NCBI GenBank assembly: GCA_016946835.1
Contig: JACVTC010000027.1
Location: forward strand, 1,410,001 to 1,472,000
Length of the DNA stretch: 62,000 bases
Source of the DNA: Neocallimastix lanati (nom. inval.)
Taxonomy: Eukaryota; Neocallimastigomycota; Neocallimastigomycetes; Neocallimastigales; Neocallimastigaceae
Reading direction: 5' to 3'
In this document: in pieces, positions 31,966 to 46,736 of the stretch
How the letters are laid out: each line of letters starts with the position of its first letter
How positions within the stretch are numbered: position 1 is the stretch's first letter
The notes under the pieces: generated by a model
Seen by the model: the letters and a program-made list of their open reading frames with translations, nothing else
The model's database searches: none
Told to the model about the DNA's origin: nothing
Made by a program: the position numbers and the translations under genes

Positions 31966-33397
31966 ATGTTAAAATTTGGATTTGGATTCGGAAAGAAAAA
32001 TGTCAAAAAGGACTTATCAGCTGAAAAGAAAGTAATAAAGAAATAAATAGTAAAAAGAAAAATTCTCAAATGAAATTAAAAATTATATAATTAAAAAAAC
32101 AATATGAAAAAATATTAATATTATTATTATATATATTATACATTATATATCTTATTGATTTATTTATAATTTAATGATATAGAATGAGAATGAGCAATTA
32201 AAATACTTTGATCAATTAAGTCTTAGTGATATACATGCATTTAATTTAAATGATTTAATATTTGAAAATGCATTACATATAGCTATTCTAGATGATAATA
32301 AAGAAAAAATAGATAGTCTACTTCAATCCAAAAAAAATAATATCAACAAAAAAGATTCTATAAAGCATTATACACCATTACATTTAGCTGTTTATTTAAA
32401 TGATATTACCTTGACAAATCAAATATTAACAGTAAAAAATTTAAATATAGATGAAACTGATACAGATAATAAAACAGCATTGATTATTGTACGAAAAATT
32501 AATTAATAAAAATTATATTATTATCAATAGTAATAATAATATTATTATTAAAATTTATCACTCTTTAATATAAATTATATTTTATATTTAATTGATTATA
32601 TATATATATACATATATAATTATAAAATGTTTATAATTTTTTTTTATGATTTTGTAGGCCTCAATGATGGGTAATAGTCAAATTGTTCAAACGCTATTAA
32701 ATCATAAATCATCAATAAATTGTACTGATAATATTGGATGTACTGCACTTCATTATACTATATTAAATAATGATAGAGAATCTTTTGGTTTAATACTTGG
32801 AAGAAAACCAAATTTGAATTTTGTTGATAAAGTATTATAAATATATTTATACAATTTTTTTATAAATTAAATAGAATATATAATTTATAATTAATTTTTA
32901 TTTTGTATAAATTAAAAAATAAATTAGTCTGGATATTCATATTTACATCATACTATTCTTCTAAAAAGACTCGAAATGTCAAAAGATTTGATAGCAGCAA
33001 AAATTAATGTTAATATAGTAGATAAAAATGAACAGTTAATATCAAAAATATATTAAATATTAAATAATTAATTTAATATAATATTATTTACAATGAACTA
33101 ACATACAAATTTGAAATTTAATAAAAATAAATATTTTTTTAAGAATACCTTTGCATCATGCGTATATTCAAAAACAAGATATAATTATTAATCTATTATT
33201 AGAAAATGGAAGTTTTACAAGAAAAGTTGATGCATTTGGTAAAATTCCATCAGATTATAAAAATTCAACAGAAGAAAAAAATACAAAAAATACACAGGTG
33301 TTAAATTCAAATTCTTCTGTTTTGTTTGATGTAAATCTACAAAATAATGAAATAAAAATAATCATTCTTTCATTAATTTTTATATATATTTAAAATT

Positions 33398-33439
<42 letters not shown>

Positions 33440-34260
33440 TTTTACAATATTAATTAAATTAATTAATTTATTTTAATAAAATAATATAATTATAAGGCAT
33501 CTGATGAATCTCAATTACGAGACATCATTGAAGAAAATGATTATGATAATATGGATGAGGACGAATCAAGTTTAATTTCTTTTGAAAGTTCATTATTAAC
33601 ATCTATATCATCAATCTCTGATAATAAACAAAATATTAAAAACGAAATAATAAATACTATTAAAGCAAATAATAATGAAGAAATTAATAAAAATGATATA
33701 AATGATAACAATGATTGTGTTGATGATAATAATAATTTAAAAAACATAAATAACAATAATAAAATCATCAATAATAACTATAATAATAATAATAATTTCA
33801 AAAAAATAAATAATAATAATAAAATTGTTAATAATAGCTATAAAAATAAAAATAAATATAAGTATAACAATACTAATGATAATAGTAATAATACTAATAA
33901 TAGTAGTAATAGTAATGAAATCATCAACAATAACGTCAAATTTTTAAATAATAATGCAATAATCAGTAACAATAACAATGGTAATAATATTAGTGGAAAC
34001 AATAATATTAAAAATGAAAATAATCATTTCAATAATTTAAAAAGTATTGATAATACTAAAATTGTTCATAATAATCATAATAATAAAGATGATAGTAAAA
34101 TTTCAATTCGTGGTAGTAAAAATAACAATAGTAAAGAAGATAAAAATACTTTAAATAATAAAAATAAAACTAATAATAATGTCTTAACTATTAAAAAGGT
34201 TGGATAATAATATATTAATATTAAGTTTTTAAAAAATTTCAAATATTGTTACATAATTCT

Positions 34261-34320
<60 letters not shown>

Positions 34321-34337
34321 TAAAATTTTAAATACAT

Positions 34338-34369
<32 letters not shown>

Positions 34370-37300
34370 TATGTAGGAGAATCACAATAATAATATTATG
34401 GAAAAACTTAATCAACCAATTATTAAAATTATTTCACATAAAAAAAATAATAATCTTAAAGCTCCTAGTGATCATAATGTATTTTTTTTTTTTAAAAAAA
34501 AATAATTTTTTATTAAAGAAGTAATAATTCAAAATAATGAAAGAAAAAAAAATATATTAATATTAATAATATATAAATATAATTATATACATAATATTTA
34601 TTTATTAAAGAGTCATGAAAATGAAGTTCTAACAAGCGAACTTTCAATTAGTACTTTTTCATATTCTACAAATATATTAAATGAAGAAGATATTGATAAG
34701 GATACAAGTTACTCTTCAGATTTATGGTATGAATTTAGTGTTTTAAATAAAGATAATAAATCATCTTCAAATGGTGATACTCTTGAGGAAAGTAAAATGA
34801 GTATAACAGCAGCAATTAAGCACGTTTTAAGTGAAGAATATGATGATTCTGATAATGATGTATTTTTTATTAGAATATATTATTATAATATTATATATTA
34901 TTTATTATTTTAGATATTAATTAAAATTTTAAATATAAATTTATTTTTTTTTTAGCTTTCTAATACGGAAGAAGTTAAACAAGTTCCTGAATTATTAGGT
35001 GAAATAAAAAATACAAATAATTCAAATGAAAGTTTAAATGTAGATTCAAGTGAAATTAATGGAAATAATAACTCAATGATTAATAACAATATTAAGAATA
35101 ACACAGTAAAATCAAATATATTTAAATTAAATAATAACTTTATGAGTAATGAAAGTAATAAAGAAGAAGCTTATAATAAAATGAATATTATAAATATTAA
35201 TAATGATAATGATGATTCTGAAATTGCAGATGAAGATGAAGATGCAGTAATGGAATGTAATAATACTGAAATTACAGAAGACAATTCATATAATATACAA
35301 AATCATGATGAAATGTATAATTCAGATAATATAAATAAATATCCTAAAAAATGTAATATTTAAAATATATATTAACAGTATTAAATATTAAATATTTATA
35401 TAATTAATTAATAATATATAATAAATAATAATACTATATATATTCTTTGATAACAATTTTAAATTTAATAATTCTCTTTCATTATTAGATATTGAATCTA
35501 ATGTTACCGAATCTTCAGTATATTCATTTAATGAAGATGATATTGACAATAGTGAAAATAATAATAAAAATGGTACTGAAATATCGTATTTAGAAGAAGA
35601 GGAAGAAGAGGAAGATGAAGAAAACGAGGAAGATGAAAATGAGGAAGATGAAGAAGAAGAAGAAAGCATAGATGAAGAAAATATAGATGAAGAAATAGAT
35701 GAAGAAAGCATAGATGAAGAAAATATAGATGAAGAAATAGATGAAGAAAGCATAGATGAAGAAAATATAGATGAAGAAATAGATGAAGAAATAGATGAAG
35801 AAATAGATGAAGAAATAGATGAAGAAAATATAGATGAAGATAATAAAGAAATTTATAAAAGTGAAAGTGAAAATAGTATAGATTTTTCAAGTGACATTAG
35901 TATACCAGATAATACCAATATAAATATAAATACTAAAAAGAATAAGACAACGATAATAAATGAAAAAAATTATAATAATAATTCTAAAAATTATAGTGTG
36001 AATAATGAAAGTCCGATATCAAAAAAAGCACTTTTTAATAATAACTTAGAAATAGAAACAAAAAATGAAAAAATAAACACATATAAAGAAATGAGATATA
36101 ATAAAATAATTAACAGAGATAACAATAATGATAATAGAATATGTGATTTAGATAATAACAATAAATATGTATATGAAAAGGATTATAATGATATAGAAAA
36201 TAAATTATTTAAAACAGAAGACAATAATTATATTATTTCTGAAGTTAATGAATATTCTGAAGAAATTAATGACGAAAATATATATAATTCAAATAATAAT
36301 GATGATTATAATAAAATTGAAAATACCGAACTATATAAAGTCAGAAATAATAGTAATAATGTTGATATTACGTTATCTGACTCATCCAATTATGTACAAG
36401 AAAATGAAAATGATAATTATATAAAAAATAAGGAATACATTAAAATTAAAGAAAATAAAAATATTAATCCTGAAATTAATCATTATGAAACTATTTCTAG
36501 TAGTTTAAATATTATTATGAAAGAATTTAATCATATGCCAAAAGAGGATATTATAAAAAAATTAAGAAAGGCGATATATGAGTGTAATCAAATAGAAGAA
36601 TTACATAAGAATGATTCAAAAAGAATTAATGAACTTATGAGTAATATATCAAATAAATCAGAGGATTATAATGAATTATTTAATAAATATCAAGAATTAC
36701 TTAAAACAAAGTCCAAAATTAATACTTCAAAAGTGAAAGAAGAAAAATCAAACTCAAACTCTGAATTAGAATTATTACTTGATAAAAATAATCGAGCTAG
36801 TAAAGTAAATGAAACAATAGATACAAATACACTGAATGATAAAAATGGATCTTTAGAGAATTTAGAAAAGAAAGTTAAAGAACAAAAAAAAATAATTGAT
36901 GATTATGAATTCATTATGGAACAAAATAATAAAGAAAAAAAAATCTATATTTCAAATCTTGAAAATGATTTAAATATAACTAATGAAAAATTAAATGAAT
37001 ATAAATTAAAATTTGATGCAAAAAATAAGGAAAATGAGGACTTGTTAAAAATAATTGAGGATATTGAGAAAAAAAGAAAGGAATCAATAGAACAATATGA
37101 TGTTTTAGATCACGAATTAAAAATGAATCAAAAAAAAATGAAAGAACTTCAAAATGAAAATAATACTCTTGATATTAGCCTAATTGAAGCAAATAAAAAT
37201 ATTTCAAGTTTAAAAAATGAAATTAAGGATTTGGTTGAGAAAAACGATGATATAACAAAAGAACTAATGGAATATCAAGATAATTATGAAGGTTTAAATT

Positions 37301-40300
37301 CTGAATTAAATGAATATCGTAAGGATAATGAAATTTTAAATAACGAACTTCAAGAATATAAAAAAAGTAATGAATATTTAAATTCTAAACTTCATGACAG
37401 TAAAGAATTATTAGATAATGCAATACAAACGGAAGAAAAAAATTTAAACTCACTTGAAGATAATGAAGTATTATTCCAAAGATATAGAGAGAAGTCCATT
37501 CCTGAGTTACTTGAAAAATTTAAACATGATCCACCACATAAAATTGAAGAAATATATTGTATGACTAATATTATTATTAGTGAGTTGGAAAGAGACTTAA
37601 AATCATCTAAAGATAAACTTCATGAAGAGAAAAACTTAAGAGAAAGTATTAGTATGAAGCAAATTCAAAATATTCAATCTATTAATGAACTGGAACAAAG
37701 TCTAAGTGAGATACAAAGTCTCCATAAGGAACAAATGAATATTAATCAACAAAATGAAAACGAAATTAAGAGACTCCTAAAAAAATTATCTTATTCTAAT
37801 ACTCAAATTGAAAGTATTCAAAATAAGCTCTTAGATCAACAAGATAAAATAAATCAACGCACAACGCTCAATGAAAAGACTAAAGATTTAGAACAAAAGA
37901 ACAAAGATTCACAGATACAAATACAGAAGCTTAATAAAATTATAGAGGATAATCAAAATAAAAATGCATTTATTGAAAGAAAATTTGACGAATTTTTCAA
38001 AATGTTTAACGAAAAATTTACCGCTTATATTAAATCAATTTATGAAAATAATTCCAAAGAAACAAAGGGAAAGAATGACAATAGTAATTATCTTGATATA
38101 GAGGATATCAAGGTAATTATAAAAGAAAATTCAGAATTAAAACATAAGCTTGAAAAACTTACAAATAATACACTGATTGAAAACTATAATAGAAGTATTC
38201 GTGATCTTATTAATAGTCAATCAGATTTCATTGATACAAATATAATCCATTCAATAGATGATTACGATTCCATGTCAAAGGATGATATTATCCAACAACT
38301 TACTGTTCTATTAGAGAAATACAAGGATATTAGTGAACAATTTGAAAAAGTACAAGGTTCCTACTCTGATTTAGAAAAAACATATGAGACATTACAAAAT
38401 ACTTCTGACAAGAAAGAAGAAAAATTAGTAGAATATGAACAAGAAAAGACCAAATTAGCAGATCGTATTCAGCATTTAGAAGAAGAAATAATTAAAGAAA
38501 GAAATTATACAGCAGATTGTGAACAACTTAAGAATGAAATTATTAATAAGGATAAAGAACTTGAAATATCTCATCAGTATATTAATGAAATGAAATTGAC
38601 CCTTGAAACTATTACCACTAATTCAAGTGGTATGCAAAAAGAATTAGATGAAAAGAATAATCTTATTGATAATTATATTCAAAAAATCAACCAATTAAAT
38701 AGTGATATCTTGCATATAACAAACGAAGTTGAAATGAAAGATAGGTCCAATGAAGATATTAGAAATTCCTATGAAAATGAGAAATCTAAAACTATGAAGG
38801 ATTTAGTAGACCTTAAGAATGCTCATTCTAACATTCTTAAGGAATTAGATGATTTGAAAAAGCAATACAATGAATTACAAGAAAAATACAATAATTCCAT
38901 TGAAGAAAATAGTAATTCGCTTCTTAGTGCCGAAAAACAAAAATCTGAAATTGAATTAAAAATGAATACTCAAATTAATGAAAATGCTATATTATTAGCT
39001 AAGAATGAATCATTAGAAAGTGTCATCAAGAAACAAGAGCAAGATATTGAAGAAATTAATATTAAGAATGATCAACTAAGTGCTAAATATAATGATGAAC
39101 GCTTAGCTAATGAAAAATTAAATGGTGAAATTAAAAAATTAATGATGGAAATAGAATATGGAGAAAATGAAAGAAAAACCATCTTCAATACTAAAACTCA
39201 AATGGATAATGATTACTCTACATTAAGGAGTCAATATGATGTGGTGAATCAAAAATTAAAAGAGTATGAAGAAGAAAACAAGAGAATATCTTGTGATCAG
39301 TCCGATATGAAAATTAAAAATGAAGAACTTAATAAAAAGTATAATGATTTAGAAGTCCAATATAAATTAGTAAAGAATTCATTAGATGAAAAGTCTCAAG
39401 AAAATGAAAATATAAAGAATTTATTAAATCAAAAGTCTCAAGAAAACGAGAGCCTAAAGTATTCATTAGAAGATTTCATACTTTTAGGAAGAAACGATGA
39501 TAATGGTGAAAATGAAGACAGTAGTTTAGGAATATCACAAATTAAATCTTTAAATGATTTTGAAAATGCTACAAGTTGCTCTAAATACTTAAGATCAATT
39601 TCAAAAAGAATTGAAAAAGAAAGAGAGGATTTAAAGGAACAAATTAATAAAATGCAAATCACCATCAATGATATCACAATAGAAAATAATTTAATTAAAC
39701 AAGAGTTAGCTGATTCACAAAATCATTTATTACAATTAGAAGAAGAAAACGGTAAAATAAAGAAAGATTCAGAAAACATGTATAATGAAGAAATGGAAAA
39801 AAGAGAAAAAGAACATCAAGAATTGAATCAGAGCTATAGTGATTCCATTAATGAAAAGGAGAAAGAAATAAATAGATTAAAAGAAAGTTGCAGAAATTCA
39901 CAAATGGATATTGAAAAATTGAAAAAAGATATTCAAAGATCAGAATCTGAATTAAAAGAAAGTCAAAAAAGAAATAAGGAAATGGAAATAAGTCTGAATG
40001 AATCATTAGAAAGAATTAATATTTTAATGAAGGAAAAATCCCAAAATAAAGATAATGAAGAAGATGAGATGATCGTACAGAAGCAAATGGAAGAAATTGA
40101 AAGAAATAAACAAGAAACAATAACTTATAAAAACGAAATAAAGGAATTAAAGCAACAAATAGATACATTATTAGATGAAAAGGATAGATTGGAACAAAAA
40201 TTAAAATTTGAAATCATTCCTGAAAATGAATTTAATATAATAAAAATGGATGAAAATAAACATAATGAATGTGAAGAACAAATCAAGAATACTAATTTAG

Positions 40301-41121
40301 AAAATAATGAATTAGTTAAAGATATTCATATAAAATATGAGGCACTAATAAAAGAACATGAAGAATTAACCAATTCCTACAATGAACAATGTAATCAAAT
40401 TAATTTATTATGGAAATCTCTTTCACCAGTAGAAGAAGAGGTATTAGATAACAATAAAGATCTTTTATCATTAAAAGAATATATTGAAAAGGAATTAACT
40501 CAAAAGAAAAATACCTTACAAGAATTTAAGGAAAGTACAGTAAAACAAATTGAAGAAAAATGTAAAGAAAACGAAAAATTAAAGAAAGATATCGATGAAA
40601 TTAAAGAAGAATATGATGAAAAAGTGAAAAAAATCACCGAACAGCTAAACAAACAAACCGAAGAACTTAAAAAGGTTGAAGATTTACGAGATCAACAAAT
40701 AAATGAAATGAAGGAGAATTATAATCAAAAAATACAAACTTTACAACATAAAATATCAAACTTAAAGGAAAGTCTTCGAATGGTAAAACAAAATAATAAG
40801 CGAGAAAAAAGAGAATTAGAAAATCTTATCTCTAATAAAAATTTAAAACCCTATATACCAAGAAATAGTCGTTCATTATCTCATATTTCATCACAAAGCT
40901 TCCAATCTCCATCATCCCATGCTTTATCACAAATTAATTTATCACCATCAAATGTAAATTCTCATTCGTCACCTTTATCAGAAAAAGATCTTGATGATAA
41001 TAAAGAGAATAATAGTAGTATTATATATAGTAATAGTATTATCAGTGAAAGCAATCATAGTAGTCGTAGTAAATACAACAACAACAGCAATAATAATAAT
41101 AGTAACACCAACAATAATAAC

Positions 41122-41152
<31 letters not shown>

Positions 41153-41517
41153 GTGATACACCAGTCAACGGTATCTTATTACATAATGTTAATAATAAGG
41201 CAAATAATAATGTTTTACGTTCTTGTCTTTCCGAAATCAATGATAATAGTTTAAGAGAATTATCACTTCAAAAAGTTTATAACAGCTGTTGTAATTTACA
41301 TCTTCAACCCAACTCCTTAAATAAAAGTTTAAGCAAGGAAATTCATGAAATGAGACAAAGATTAAATTTAAATTCAGAGAGTGACAAAATACATACGAGA
41401 AAGCATCTTTTAGAAATGGATAAATATTTACTTGAAAATGATGATTTAATGGAAACTTTTAAAAGTACAGATTTACTAAAGAAAAAACTTTTAGAATTTG
41501 AAACTAAATATACCTAA
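31966..41517 (+). CDS. Large ankyrin-repeat / Asn-rich / coiled-coil protein
   Basis: Ten exons: 31966-32031, 32183-32488, 32658-32831, 32928-33034, 33144-33297, 33497-34198, 34377-34478, 34611-34859, 34956-35352 and 35489-41517. They sum in frame to 2,761 aa. The N-terminal ~270 residues hold ankyrin repeats (NALHIAILDDNKEKIDSLL, TPLHLAVYLNDITLTNQIL, GCTALHYTILNNDRESFGLI, IPLHHAYIQKQDIIINLLLENG). An Asn/Lys/Asp-rich low-complexity region follows, then a purely acidic EEIDEENIDEE repeat at about residues 785-865. Roughly 1,500 residues of nearly continuous heptad-type coiled coil come next (LEQKNKDSQIQIQKL, ELQEKYNNSIEENSNS). A Ser-rich segment (SRSLSHISSQSFQSPSS), a short poly-Asn tract and a helical C-terminus finish it. 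No motor, kinase or membrane segment is visible. It looks like a scaffold or golgin/centrosome-like protein. No ortholog recognised. Confidence 0.8.
35590..35845 (+). repeat. Coding repeat encoding (I/S/N)DEE acidic units
   Basis: Tandem GATGAAGAAATA / GATGAAGAAAGCATA / GATGAAGAAAATATA units of 12-15 bp form higher-order 42-bp blocks in the last exon of the ankyrin/coiled-coil gene, giving DEEI, DEESI and DEENI. The reverse strand is open through this stretch (Ser/Phe-rich) but has no gene character. Confidence 0.85.
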
Positions 41518-42031
41518 ATTGGTCATTTAATAATTATATAATATATTTTGATATATATATTCTTGACTATGTCTTTTATATATATATTCACATATTTATT
41601 TTTTTTTAGAGACAAAACTTTTTTATAAATTTATATATTTTTTATTATTTAAGAAGTTATTTTTTCATTTATACATATTTAACTTATATATATTTTGGAT
41701 TAAGTTATATTTAATATATTAATACTATTATTATCTTTATTTAAATTATTTTTTACTTTTTTTTTTTTTTCATTCATAATTATATTATATTGTAAAAATA
41801 TATAAATGAATAAAAAACAATATAAATATTAAATATATATATATTAATACGTTAAAATTTATCAATTTTCAATTTAATATTTTAAAACTTAAAACTACAT
41901 GTGTGAATTATTTGAATTTTATATAAATATATATATATATATTAATTGAAAATAACATAATTTATTTGGTAATTAATTTGGTATTCATGGTATACATATA
42001 CATAGATATTTTCTTAAAATTATTTTTTTGC

Positions 42032-42113
<82 letters not shown>

Positions 42114-42337
42114 TTAAATAATTTTTCTTTAAATTTTATATTGTTATCGTTTATTATTATTGTTTTTGTTATTATTTTTTAATTTTTTTTTTTTTTTTTA
42201 TAAAAAAATATTTTACTTTATATTACATACTATTCTTCTTAAAACTAAATAATTATATTTATTATAAAAAAAAAAAAAAAATTATATATATATATATATA
42301 TATAACAAAATGATAGTTAAGATTTGTTTATTATTCT
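41518..42337. other. Convergent spacer with (ATT)n
   Basis: Between the 3' ends of the ankyrin gene and the E2 gene. It includes a perfect (ATT)n run at about 42037-42114 and poly(A)/(AT)n at 42265-42305. No gene seen. Confidence 0.65.
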
Positions 42338-43646
42338 TTATTTTCTAGCATAATTATTAACGTATCTCTGTTTATTTTAATATTTTTTATATAATATATA
42401 TAGGTATATATTTTTAATAATTCATAGAGAAATATATTAGTAATTTTTATTAAATTTCAATATATATATATATATATATATATTATTTTTATTATAATCC
42501 AATGAAATTTCAATTTTTACCTTAGCATTTTTAACATATTCATTATAGTTAGTACTATATTCATGACCAATATTTGGTCTAAGAGCATCAGCTGGATTTG
42601 GTTCAATAATTAAATTAATTAAAGCTTCTAAAACTATTATTTATAATAATATTATAATAATATAAAAATATTAAGATTATTTGCTTAAAATTAAATTGTA
42701 TATCTCAATATAAAGCAATATATAAAATATATATAGTACCTTGAGTAATTTTAACAGTTGGCTTCCAAGCTATTATTTATCAACAATTAAAATTGTATTA
42801 ATAAAAAAGAAATAATAAAATAATTCAATTAAAAAAAAATTATAAAATAAAAACTTACTATCAGATTTTAAAATACCCATACAAATGGAACCATCATCAT
42901 CAACATTTGGATGGTAAATCTTTGTGATAATTTTTAACTTTATTTATTTAATTATATTTAATTATTAAGATTATTAATTTTAATTATTTTTAAATAGATG
43001 TTTATAATAATTTATTTAAAGATTTTACAATTGGAGGTTTAAATGGATATTCTTGTGGAAAAGTTATTTGAATTTTAAAGACACCACCTTCAAATGGACT
43101 ATTATATTTTTTATATTTAATATTTAAATAATTAGATATTTTGGATATAATTATTTATTTATTAATTTATTTATTTATTAATTTATTTATTTATTAATTT
43201 ATTTATTTATTTATTTATTTATAAATAATACCTATTAGTCTTTAAAAAAGTGAATTATTAAATTATAATATATATAAATATATAATTTTTTTTTTTAATA
43301 TTATATATATATAAAATAATATTAGTTTCCCTAAATCATATTGTGAAATTATCTTAAGATAAAATATTGAATATAATTTTAAAATAAAATTTACCGGTCC
43401 AAACATTGTTCCATCCCATATATATAAATTATCTTCATGAGGAGCAATGGAAATCAAATCTACCGGTTTTTTTTGTATTTGCATATATTCCTACATTATT
43501 ATTGTTGTTGTTATTGTTATTATTTTGAGTAATTATCCAGTAAATAAATTTTACGAATAAAAATTATTAATATTTATATATATTATATTCTTATTATTTT
43601 AATTGATTATTAATTTTAATACCTTTCTAATTCTGTTAGTAGCCAT
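42338..43646 (-). CDS. Ubiquitin-conjugating enzyme E2, UBC4/5-like class
   Basis: Eight exons, one of only 8 nt: 43646-43623, 43490-43395, 43239-43232, 43098-43029, 42937-42859, 42769-42740, 42633-42521 and 42367-42338. They sum exactly to 450 nt, 149 aa. The UBC fold is complete: MATNRIRKEYMQIQKK (helix 1), NLYIWDGTMFGP, then TNS PFEGGVFKIQITFPQEYPF, PP, KIYHPN with the HPN motif at residues 75-77, the catalytic cysteine at residue 85 in GSICMGIL, WKPTVKITQVLEALINLIIEPNPADALRPNI, and a final YVNNYARK. Length and catalytic position equal UBE2D-type E2s, but the CMGIL active-site context and TWKP differ from the usual CLDIL/QWSP. The enzyme accepts ubiquitin from E1 as a thioester and passes it on with an E3. 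Which subfamily it belongs to is uncertain. Confidence 0.9.
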
Positions 43647-44007
43647 TTTATATTAATTTTAAACTAGTTTAAGTCTCTAATAATTAATAATTATTATTAC
43701 TATTATTATTATTATTATTTTCGGATTAATATTTATAATAAATAAAATAAAACAATAAAACAAGATTAATTATCACCTTTAAAAATATAATAAATTTTCA
43801 TTAATCTTATACAATTAATTCTTATTAAATATTTATAAATCTTTTTATACTATGTTTACCTTTTTTATATTAATAATTTTTTTAGATACAAAATTTATTT
43901 TTATTTTTTATTTTTATTTTTTTTTTTTTTTTTGTTTTATTAATTAATTGTAATAATACTTATATTTGAAATAGCAAATATAAATTATTTTTTCCTATTT
44001 TTTGCTA

Positions 44008-44054
<47 letters not shown>

Positions 44055-45040
44055 TACTTTTTTGTTATTTTATAGTAATTAAATAAATTTAATATAAGTT
44101 GGAAAACAAAATAATATCAATCTAGATTATCACAGAATTACTAATAATTAATAATTTATGGTTAATTAATTAATTAGTAATAAACAATTATTATATATAA
44201 TTTTGAATTTTCTTTATTCTTTAATATTCTTTTTTTTTTTTTTTTTAAATATATTAAAATTTTATCAATAATACATATTTCTTTTAAATTTTATTTATTT
44301 ATTCATTTATTTAATATTTATTTAATATTTATTTAATATTTATATTTATTATTTACTTAATATTTATTATTTACTTAATATTTATTTATTATTTATAATT
44401 TTATTTATTAATATAAATAGATATATAATAAAATATATTTTAAATACAATTTAATAAATTGTATTTTATAATTATTTAAAAAAAATTAAATCAACATTTT
44501 AATTAAAATTCAAAGGTTAAAGTAAATATTAAAATTGATTTTCTGTATAAACAAGAATATTGTTTCTTGAATTTTTTTTTTTTTTAAATAACAGTTTTAT
44601 TTATTGATTTAATGATAATTTTAGTAAATAATTATTAAGAATTTAATATTTATTTTTTTTACTTTCTTCAAATTAATGACCAAATATTAAAATTAAATAT
44701 TAAAAACTATATATATATATTTTAAATAAATAAAATTTTAAAAAAATTTTAAATATAAATATATATATATCAATAAAAAAAAATAAAATATAAATGGATC
44801 TCTAAATTATTATAAACTCCTTTTTTTTTTTTTTAGAAGTTTAATAATTATGTTGTTAAATATTTTATTATTAAATTGTATTAACATAAATATGTTTTTT
44901 TTTTTTTTTTTTTTTTTACTGTAAAATATATATATATATAAAAAAAAAAAAAAAAAAGATTATAGTTCAGTCATAAATTATTAAAAAATCTACAAAAACT
45001 AAAGTATTATAAAAAAAAGTACCTAATAAAATGAATTTAA

Positions 45041-45071
<31 letters not shown>

Positions 45072-45360
45072 TAATTTTTTTTTATAATATATTTGAATAT
45101 TCTAAAATTTAGATATTAATGATATCCACATTGAATATTAATATATATATATATATTTATATATTTTATAATTTTTTTTTTTAATAAAGCAAATAATAAT
45201 TAATCCAGTTATTAGAAATTAAAAATATAAAGTTGTGAAGTGAATTATATAAATATATTTTATTTAATTTTGACAGGGTGATCAAATAGATATAAAATAT
45301 TTAAATTTAATTTTCATTTGATTATTAAATCTTGGAAGTACTTTTACAGAAATTTCCAAA

Positions 45361-45401
<41 letters not shown>

Positions 45402-45538
45402 TTAAGTAGGTATTTTTAATAAAAATTTATATATGTAACAATAAAATATTGAATTAATATTATGTACCATATCAAGCATATTCAAATTTTATTATAGATT
45501 ATTTGTTTTAAAATAAGTTATTTAATATATTTTATACG

Positions 45539-45574
<36 letters not shown>

Positions 45575-46736
45575 TTAATTATCTTTAATCTAATAAATAT
45601 TAATAGGATATAACTTAACGACATTATTTTATAAGAATATATTTAAAAATCAGTAAATAATAAGTATTATGAAAAAGTACACATTGTATGAAAAAGTACA
45701 CTATATGTTGTAATAAAATTATATATTTTTGTGTAAAATATATGTTTAATAACAAATTAACAATTATTTTATATAATCAATGTATAAAATTATATTTTTA
45801 CAATTTTAATAAACTATTAAGATATATTTATTGATATATCTTTTCTCTATAAATTAAAATTTTTTTTATATTTTAAAACTTTCAAAACTAGTTTTCCATT
45901 TTTTTTTTAAAGTAAGATAAATAAAAACATTAACTAAATATAAAATTATGAAGAGATCAATATAAAAATTCTTCAGTAATTTTTTTCTTAACCTTAAAAT
46001 TTTAATCAAAAATGAAATATGAAAATAATAATAATATATTATTATAATATATATATATTGAGATTGTAACACAAAATTAATATATATATATTAATTTTTT
46101 TATCATTTTATTTTCTATAAAAAAAAATTGTCAAAATAATAATATTATATTTATTATGATTATAATTTTATTATTATTATTATTTTTTTATTATAAGATA
46201 AATATAAATATAATTTATTTTATATAATTTTATTAATTTTATTAATTATAATTAAAACATACTTTATATAATATTTCATGTAACTTAAAACATATATACT
46301 TATTAAGAATAAATAAATATAAATATAAATATCTTATTTTTAAATAATATCATATTTAATAAATCTTTACTCTTTTATTCTATATTCTATATTATTATAA
46401 TTATTATTATTATTAATATTAAATCTTTGTTCTAATAATAATATTAATAATAAATAAATAAATAAAAATATATGAATAAAAATAAATAAAATATTTTTAT
46501 ATAAAAATATATTCAATATGTATAATAAATATATTTTTAATAAAATACAAATGTCTATTTATCATATTGCTTCCTTATGATTTTCTTTTTCTAACTGTCT
46601 GCTTCTCATTTTTTAAAATGCCTAAATATTTATTAGTTCATCTATTTATTATGATATATTAATAAAATTGAAATAATTTTATTTTGTATTCATAATCTTT
46701 TTTTTTTAAAAAAAAATATCATTGAAAATTAATTAA
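43647..46736. other. Long AT-rich gene-free stretch
   Basis: About 3.1 kb without a supported gene. It has homopolymers (A of about 42 near 44010-44051, A of about 33 near 45365-45398), (AT)n runs, and a ~33-bp AATTATTTAATATTTATT-like local repeat near 44300-44395. Open frames such as the one near 45866-46072 lack any domain or composition typical of the real genes here. Confidence 0.6.

Noticed and set aside
35388-35890. Ser-rich and Phe/Leu/His-rich minus-strand frames
   Set aside because: Shadows of the GATGAAGAA acidic codon repeat in the ankyrin/coiled-coil gene.
45866-46072. 68-codon minus-strand frame
   Set aside because: AT-composition artefact, Ile/Leu/Tyr/Lys only, no supporting context.
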